DNA of 64,000 nucleotides from Pantoea cypripedii. GTDB taxonomy: Bacteria; Pseudomonadota; Gammaproteobacteria; Enterobacterales; Enterobacteriaceae. Shown here in pieces: positions 59,170 through 64,000 of this stretch. Location of the stretch: contig NZ_CP024770.1 of NCBI RefSeq assembly GCF_011395035.1, positions 739,047-803,046 on the forward strand, written 5' to 3'. The notes beneath the pieces were generated by a model that saw only the letters and a list, made by a program, of their open reading frames with translations, had not been told where the DNA came from and did no database searches. Position numbers and translations under genes: made by a program. The first letter of the stretch is position 1, and each line of letters starts with the position of its first letter.

Positions 59170-59412
59170 ACGCGATCGGCGTCTGTCCAGTATTTCTGCC
59201 GTGTTAAGTGAGTCCAGAGCCTGGAACTCACTGGCAAATCGGGCAACCAGTTTGGCTTTATTCGACTGAAGATGCCCGATGACAGACCGATTTCAGATCG
59301 GCCAGGTCTGACATGGCCTGTGATTTCCCCCAGGCTTCCTGCACTTTATTTTCGCCCAGCAGGTTGCAGCCCACCTGGTGAGCCAGTCGGATGTGTTTTT
59401 CATGGCGTATAG
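59170..59412 (-). pseudogene. Remnant of a YggS-family PLP-binding protein gene
   Basis: On the minus strand one frame reads HQVGCNLLGENKVQEAWGK and SQAMSDLADLK, then the homology moves to another frame as VIGHLQSNKAKLVARFASEF and QALDSLNTAEILDRR. These two pieces are consecutive segments of the YggS/PLPHP family, so a frameshift lies between them near 59295. Both the start and the C-terminal two thirds are gone. YggS proteins keep pyridoxal phosphate in balance. The neighbouring gene at 59473 is a PLP-dependent MocR regulator, so the remnant may once have been functionally linked. Confidence 0.75.
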
Positions 59413-59472
59413 ACAAGAGCTCGACCCTCAATTAACATTGTCCTAGGCTAAAACTTTATTTGAACCAGATCA

Positions 59473-60801
59473 ATGAAGATAAGTGGCAAAACAGCAGGTG
59501 AAGTATTCGATCAGATCCGTGCAATGATTCAGGCTGGCGAACTTGCTCCCGGAGCGATGCTTCCTACGCTGCGCGAGTTGGCGGCTGAACTTGGCATTAA
59601 TCGTAATACGGTGGCCCTCGCATATAAGCGCCTGATGGACGCAGGTTTTGTCATATCAAGAGGCAGAAACGGCACCATTGTGCGCGAGTCCATCACGGCC
59701 ATTGATATCGAAGGTAGCGTACCGGACCTGGTACTCCGTGATCTTGCCAGCGGTAATCCCTCAGCTTCGGTTCTGCCCTCAGTCAGCCAGCTTGCCGCGT
59801 ATATCCGAAATACACCGGGGCTGTATGGCGACCCCGTGATCCGCCCGGAGCTTGAAACAGCGGGTCTTGAATGGCTTCAGCCTGATCTCAACACGCCTTT
59901 TGATTTAAATCTGACTAACGGTGCTGTTGATGCCGTCGAAAGGGTACTTACCAGCTATCTGATAGCAGGCGATCGCGTGGCAGTTGAAGACCCCTGTTTC
60001 CTGAGCAGCATCAGCACCCTGAGACACAGCCGCCTTCAGGCCGCGCCTGTGGCAATGGATGAGGAAGGAATGCAGATTGAGGCGCTTTCACGCCAGCTTT
60101 CTGCTGGCGTACAGGCAGTGATCATCACGCCCCGGGCCCACAATCCAACCGGCTTTGGCCTCAGCGCCGGTCGGGCAGAAGGCATTCGTACATTGCTGGC
60201 AAGCTATCCTCAGGTTCTGGTGATAGTAGATGACCACTTCTCGCTGCTTTCAACACAGGATTATCACCACGTTGTTCCGGTAAATACCCGTAACTGGGTG
60301 CTTATCCGCTCAATGTCCAAGTTTCTGGGGCCAGATTTGCGTATGGCCTTTGTCGCGAGCGATGCGGAAACTTCACAGCGTCTACGCCAGCGCCTGAATG
60401 CCGGGACTAACTGGGTAAGCCACATTCTGCAGGATATGGCAGCGGGTTATATGCGTTCACCTGGCTTTCAGCAATCAATTCTTGCTGCACGCGATCGTTA
60501 TCTCGGGCAGCGGGAACTCCTGGTCAGCACGTTAAAACAGCACGGTGTCACGGTGTCAGGTCATCACGATGGCTTAAACGTGTGGGTTCCGCTTGCCCGG
60601 AACAGCTCGACAACGGTTATGCAAATGGCCCAACGGGGCTGGCTGGTTCGGGGCGGAGAAGGTTTCATCCTGGACAATGCTTGTTCTGGGGTGCGGATCA
60701 CCATCTCTGACCTTGATGCACCGGAAACTGAATTAATCGCAAAATCCCTGGCCGGGATTCTGGCACAGCAGCGTCAGATTCAAGCCACAAACATCGCCTG
60801 A
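59473..60801 (+). CDS. MocR-type regulator (GntR HTH fused to aminotransferase fold)
   Basis: A 442-residue protein. The N-terminal GntR winged HTH (residues about 1-70) has GAMLPTLRELAAELGINRNTVALAYKRL in pieces, and the rest is a class I aminotransferase-like domain. The PLP lysine is in RSMSKFLGPDLR and the aspartate that holds the pyridine nitrogen in VIVDDHFS. MocR proteins sense PLP or amino acids and control nearby genes. It is followed 26 bases later by a glutamine amidotransferase gene, which is probably in the same transcript. Control of pyridoxal or amino-acid use is likely by family only. Confidence 0.87.
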   Translation: MKISGKTAGEVFDQIRAMIQAGELAPGAMLPTLRELAAELGINRNTVALAYKRLMDAGFVISRGRNGTIVRESITAIDIEGSVPDLVLRDLASGNPSASVLPSVSQLAAYIRNTPGLYGDPVIRPELETAGLEWLQPDLNTPFDLNLTNGAVDAVERVLTSYLIAGDRVAVEDPCFLSSISTLRHSRLQAAPVAMDEEGMQIEALSRQLSAGVQAVIITPRAHNPTGFGLSAGRAEGIRTLLASYPQVLVIVDDHFSLLSTQDYHHVVPVNTRNWVLIRSMSKFLGPDLRMAFVASDAETSQRLRQRLNAGTNWVSHILQDMAAGYMRSPGFQQSILAARDRYLGQRELLVSTLKQHGVTVSGHHDGLNVWVPLARNSSTTVMQMAQRGWLVRGGEGFILDNACSGVRITISDLDAPETELIAKSLAGILAQQRQIQATNIA

Positions 60802-60827
60802 ACAGGTCACTAATGGAGTTCTCTGCA

Positions 60828-61547
60828 ATGCGCGTACATTTCATCGTACATGAAGATTTTGAAGCACCTGGCGCCTACGAAACCTGGGCCAGACATCACG
60901 GCCATGATGTGACTTACTCACGCGTTTACGCAGGTGATAAGCTGCCAGCGGACGCTGAAGGTATCGATTTCCTGATTGTGATGGGTGGCCCGCAGGACCC
61001 TGTCACCACACTGGAAGAGTGCCCGCACTTCGATGCTAAAGGTGAGCAGGCACTGATTGCTTCAGCTGTTAAAACCGGTAAAGCCGTGATCGGTATTTGC
61101 CTGGGTTCACAGCTGATCGGCGAAGCGCTGGGCGCGCCGTTCGCGCACAGCCCTGAAAAAGAGATTGGTAAATTCCCGATTACGCTGACTGAAGACGGCA
61201 GCAAGAATGAGATGTTCTCTCACTTTGCCAGGACGCTGGAAGTAGGTCACTGGCACAACGACATGCCGGGCCTGACCCCGGAAGCAAAAATTATTGCTTA
61301 TAGTGAAGGTTGCCCACGTCAAATCGTTTCATATTCTGATCGCGTATTTGGCTTCCAATGTCATATGGAACTGACGCTGGATGTTGTTGAGCTGTTGATC
61401 GCCCATTCAGAGAAAGACCTGAGTCGTGCCGCAGAATATCGCTTCGTTAACACCCCTGATGAACTTCGTGCGCACGATTACAGCGAAATGAATCAGGTGC
61501 TCTTTGGGTTCCTGGATAAGCTGGAAGCACGTTATAAATCAGTGTAA
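60828..61547 (+). CDS. Class I glutamine amidotransferase-like protein
   Basis: A 239-residue protein like the amidotransferase part of GMP synthase. The nucleophile cysteine is in IGICLGSQLIG near residue 91, and the histidine and partner are in GFQCHMELT near 178-186. Such free-standing domains hydrolyse glutamine or gamma-glutamyl compounds. I chose the ATG at 60828 (MRVHFIVHE), with GGAG 9 bases upstream; an ATG at 60813 lacks an RBS. It follows the MocR gene closely, so the two may share a role in amino-acid metabolism. Confidence 0.85.
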   Translation: MRVHFIVHEDFEAPGAYETWARHHGHDVTYSRVYAGDKLPADAEGIDFLIVMGGPQDPVTTLEECPHFDAKGEQALIASAVKTGKAVIGICLGSQLIGEALGAPFAHSPEKEIGKFPITLTEDGSKNEMFSHFARTLEVGHWHNDMPGLTPEAKIIAYSEGCPRQIVSYSDRVFGFQCHMELTLDVVELLIAHSEKDLSRAAEYRFVNTPDELRAHDYSEMNQVLFGFLDKLEARYKSV

Positions 61548-61549
61548 GC

Positions 61550-61594
61550 ATTAATTAATGCCCGGTATTGTTTGTCTTCGGGCATTATTAATTA
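61550..61594 (+). terminator. Intrinsic terminator after the amidotransferase gene
   Basis: Stem AATGCCCG (61557-61564) and CGGGCATT (61579-61586), extended by AT pairs on both sides, ending in an AT-rich tail. It closes the MocR-amidotransferase unit. Confidence 0.7.
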
Positions 61595-61827
61595 AATCTT
61601 AAAGCACGCACTGTATTATGCCTCCTCAGGTACTACCTGCAATTAGCACCGTCCTCAATCACGCATAATATTTCACCCAAGATGCAGCAAATTAATTGCA
61701 TTGTGCTTCCAATGTTTGATGTTTTTTTATGTTCCAACTTTCGCTTATGGCACGAAGCTGCCCCGAAGATCTCCTGGGGGAGTTTGAGTATCGGGCCAGC
61801 AGACCAGTATTCCACGGGGTCGTTGTA

Positions 61828-62295
61828 TTACTTGCGCAGCAGGTATTGCAGTCTCTTTTTCTGCCATTTGCTGATCAGTTCTCTGAACAAAAAGATTCTC
61901 ACGCCCCGCACCGCAATTAACGAAAACCAGATAGCAGCCACCCATAACGACCAGTGGCTGGCAGGGGATGTGAAATGATTCAGCATGAAAAGCAGCAAGC
62001 AGACGACAATCGCCGTAATGATGGAGCGGTAAAACCGGGTCTCTTCTGCAATCCTGTTTCTCGTTGCGCTAATTCTCTCATCCAGCGCGTTTTCCCCGAC
62101 ATTTTCATGAGCGGAAAGCGCCGAAACGGTCACTCCGAACACGGCCGCTAAGGCGCTCAGCGTCTCCAGACCTGGCCGCTCGCCATTCTCTATCCGCTGC
62201 ACAGTACGTGTGCTCAGGCCTGACAATTCGGCAAGCTGTTCCTGCGACCAGGCCCGTTCAAGGCGAAGCGCTCTGAATTTATTTATGTCACTCAT
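61828..62295 (-). CDS. XRE-type HTH protein with a C-terminal 2TM domain
   Basis: A 155-residue protein. The N-terminal helix-turn-helix is WSQEQLAELSGLSTRTVQRIENG (residues 15-37, in two pieces), and two membrane segments follow at about 91-109 and 114-134, as in the 2TM domain family. This makes a membrane-tethered DNA-binding protein. Its targets are unknown; self-regulation is likely. It stands alone between two divergent units. Confidence 0.85.
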   Translation of the reverse strand: MSDINKFRALRLERAWSQEQLAELSGLSTRTVQRIENGERPGLETLSALAAVFGVTVSALSAHENVGENALDERISATRNRIAEETRFYRSIITAIVVCLLLFMLNHFTSPASHWSLWVAAIWFSLIAVRGVRIFLFRELISKWQKKRLQYLLRK

Positions 62296-62603
62296 AGTCC
62301 ATCTCCGAATAATGGTTGATCAGTGGATATTGTTACCGGAGCCTGCCCACATCACCACGATCGGAACCCGACAGCAACCTGACACCGGCATGACACGCAC
62401 GTGGCAGGCTTCAGCTTAGCGCCCATATCAGGACTGCACATAAAAAATTCGGTTCATCATATTTATGCCTGGGTCCGTTTTTAGCACGAGATTGGTGGGG
62501 TAATCTATTAATAACCCCCTGTTCATCCGGCATATCAAAATTGCGCCAGGGTTAGTTCAGGCAATAAGCGCGGGCGTTCTGAAACCTGAACTGCTCAATG
62601 ACG
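62296..62603. other. Intergenic region without recognised gene
   Basis: About 300 bases containing the promoter of the HTH-2TM gene on the minus strand. A GGGGTAAT/ATAACCCC near-dyad (about 62497-62518) may be a weak terminator for the DUF2938 gene. I see nothing else. Confidence 0.35.
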
Positions 62604-63095
62604 CTATGATAATGACGCTATAACAGCGGCAACGCCATACAACCCTATGCCATACGCAAGGTGCGTAATCAGGCTCAAAAGACGCGCCAGCCATGGACGA
62701 AGTGTACGGGAAGCAGCGATACCAAAGCCAAACGCGGGTTGCAAAACTAAGAACGGAGCAATCAAAGTTAACAAACCTGTCAACACGCCCATGAAGAGAG
62801 AAGGTTCATGGAGCCAGCCTTTTCCGTAAAGTAAAAGCGGGATAACCGCAAATAGTATCCCGGTCAGATAATGGAATACCCAGCCAGTAAGATTCTCCCC
62901 ACGTATCTGTAACGTTGAAAGAATGGTGTGATGCCTGAATTTTCCTTTTGGAAGCCATAAAATCCAGCGACCTACCAGCGCATAATTCAACGGTGGAATT
63001 TTTAAAATGAGCTTTTGGCATAACGACCACGAATCCATCACCAGCGTTGCGCCAATGCCCGTTATGACAGTTTTGAGAAAAATAATGATATCCAA
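62604..63095 (-). CDS. DUF2938-family membrane protein
   Basis: A 163-residue inner-membrane protein with about four hydrophobic segments, resembling the DUF2938 family: DIIIFLKTVITGIGATLVMD at the start, then GWVFHYLTGILFAVIPLLL and FLVLQPAFGFGIAASRT. I chose a TTG start at 63095 because GGAG lies 6 bases upstream and the N-terminus then matches the family; an ATG at 63137 is also in frame. Function unknown. It is divergent from a MerR gene whose operator lies in the 66-base gap, so it is probably the regulator's target. Confidence 0.78.
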   Translation of the reverse strand: MDIIIFLKTVITGIGATLVMDSWSLCQKLILKIPPLNYALVGRWILWLPKGKFRHHTILSTLQIRGENLTGWVFHYLTGILFAVIPLLLYGKGWLHEPSLFMGVLTGLLTLIAPFLVLQPAFGFGIAASRTLRPWLARLLSLITHLAYGIGLYGVAAVIASLS

Positions 63096-63136
63096 CGCGT
63101 ACTCCTTCTTTTCAATGGCATAATAATCAGTATGCA

Positions 63137-63156
63137 ACTTAAAGTGAGGTTTAAGT
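63137..63156. promoter_or_regulatory. MerR-type operator dyad
   Basis: Perfect arms ACTTAAA (63137-63143) and TTTAAGT (63150-63156) with 6 bases between, in the gap between divergent DUF2938 and MerR genes. This size and place suit a MerR-family dimer. Confidence 0.7.
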
Positions 63157-63161
63157 CAACA

Positions 63162-63560
63162 ATGAAAGAACTGGATATCAGGGAAATCGCTGACCTTACC
63201 GGACTTACCCCGTCAGCGTTGCGATATTACGAAAAGAAACAACTAATCAAACCTGTTGGCCGTAATGGTCTGAGAAGGCAGTACAATGAGAAAGTGATCA
63301 ATAAACTGCAATTAATCGCGCTTGGTCAGGCTGCAGGGTTTTCTCTTGATGAAATAGCTACAATGTTTAATCCAGAGAACAAACTGGCATTAGACCGCGT
63401 TCAGCTTCTTCAAAGAGCAAAGGAGATAGACGGCACTATCCGCAAACTCCAGTTGTTAAGCCGGGGACTGAAACATATTGCATGTTGTACGAAGACTGAG
63501 CATTCCGAATGTGAAGCATTCAAAAAAATTGTCTCAATAGGCCTGCGGCTCGTCAGGTAA
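63162..63560 (+). CDS. MerR-family transcriptional regulator
   Basis: A 132-residue MerR regulator. The winged HTH reads IREIADLTGLTPSALRYYEKKQL near the start, then GLRRQYNE and the dimer coil. The C-terminus has cysteines (HIACCTKTEHSEC) that could sense metal, oxidant or a small molecule, as in related SoxR- or CueR-like proteins. I chose the ATG at 63162 (MKELDIREI) since an earlier ATG at 63132 would place the operator dyad inside the gene. It probably controls the divergent DUF2938 gene and itself. Confidence 0.85.
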   Translation: MKELDIREIADLTGLTPSALRYYEKKQLIKPVGRNGLRRQYNEKVINKLQLIALGQAAGFSLDEIATMFNPENKLALDRVQLLQRAKEIDGTIRKLQLLSRGLKHIACCTKTEHSECEAFKKIVSIGLRLVR

Positions 63561-63730
63561 ATAATTTTAACGCACTGTGCCATGAACTATGTCTGCTTTT
63601 GGCACTTAGCGGCCAGAATCATGAGAGGCTGGGGCCGCTTTGAGCGAGAAGCGGACCTTTAAAAAGTAGTATTTATTGGATTGATTGCGCGGAACTAAAT
63701 GATTAGCATCTGCTCTTTCGGACAAAGAAA

Positions 63731-64000
63731 ATGACTGTTAACGATTCCCTCCTCGCATTCTCTCTCGCAGCACTGTTACTTACCCTGACTCCCGGCCTCG
63801 ATACGGCACTTATTCTGCGCACCGCTTGTGCTGAGGGCGGCAAAAAGGCTTTTCACGCTGCGCTTGGCATTGATGCTGGCTGTTTTGTATGGGGCGCGCT
63901 GGTCGCGTTAGGTCTTGGCGCTCTTCTGGCGGTTTCAGAGATGGCTTACACTGTGCTCAAAGTTTGTGGCGCTGTCTACCTGAGCTGGCTGGGCTTACAA
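63731..64000 (+). CDS. LysE-family translocator, N-terminal part (cut by window edge)
   Basis: An open frame from the ATG at 63731 runs off the right edge (90 codons). It begins with a hydrophobic segment and TLTPGLDTALILRTACAEGG, the hallmark of LysE/RhtB amino-acid exporters, followed by two more hydrophobic stretches. The family exports amino acids such as lysine, homoserine or threonine. The C-terminal half is not in the window. Confidence 0.87.
   Translation, partial: MTVNDSLLAFSLAALLLTLTPGLDTALILRTACAEGGKKAFHAALGIDAGCFVWGALVALGLGALLAVSEMAYTVLKVCGAVYLSWLGLQ

Overview
The window looks like part of a large plasmid of an Enterobacterales plant-associated bacterium, most likely Erwiniaceae (Pantoea or Erwinia type). 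Seen directly: a RepFIB-type replication gene (repA, 33430-34449) lies between two oppositely oriented sets of 21-bp iterons. Tandem DnaA boxes and a cluster of Dam (GATC) sites lie upstream, and a parA-parB partition pair lies downstream. The rest is metabolic and accessory genes, with no rRNA, tRNA, ribosomal protein genes, CRISPR array or recognisable insertion sequence. The genus is my inference from gene content and style; I could not run a search.

Left part (1-23 kb): an organosulfur scavenging island, all on the minus strand. Operon 1 (11450 to 994) joins an SfnG-like flavin monooxygenase, a complete peptide-type ABC importer, two SfnB/DszC-like flavoproteins and a four-domain rhodanese protein. 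A LysR regulator lies just upstream and a third SfnB-like gene is cut by the left edge. Operon 2 (22482 to 14020) joins an acetyltransferase, a second complete ABC importer with a fused double ATPase, and two NtaA/DszA-type monooxygenases. A small toxin-antitoxin insert (12.8-13.9 kb) separates the two. The likely work is import of organic sulfur compounds and oxidative release of their sulfur; the substrates are unknown.

Middle part (22.7-31.5 kb): a SnoaL-like protein and a metallophosphoesterase; a patch of broken or orphan effector/immunity-like genes, including a Tlde1-like C-terminal fragment and a gene split at a T8 run; a VOC protein; and an amino-acid-type ABC system built around an MmgE/PrpD protein and a class IV aminotransferase-like protein. 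Then comes about 1.7 kb without genes, the origin, repA, the iteron field and parAB (33.1-38.1 kb).

Right part (38-64 kb): a periplasmic binding protein, a PhyH dioxygenase and an M20 amidohydrolase; a Tat-exported beta carbonic anhydrase; a HTH-Fic protein preceded by a ladder of short repeats at 20-bp spacing; a RibH2-type lumazine synthase and a TetR regulator. From 46 to 56.6 kb there is a coherent sugar locus that I read as D-apiose/apioside utilisation: a D-apiose isomerase-like barrel, a split transketolase, a SorC-type regulator, an apiosidase-like glycoside hydrolase, two transporters and a D-apionate-lactonase-like protein. A shared palindrome, TGAATATATATTCA, recurs upstream of every transcription unit of this locus whose promoter I can place. 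The right end carries Ada, a PEP-mutase-like protein, a RibD-like deaminase, a decayed YggS gene, a MocR regulator with a glutamine amidotransferase, a HTH-2TM protein, a DUF2938/MerR divergent pair and the start of a LysE-type exporter.
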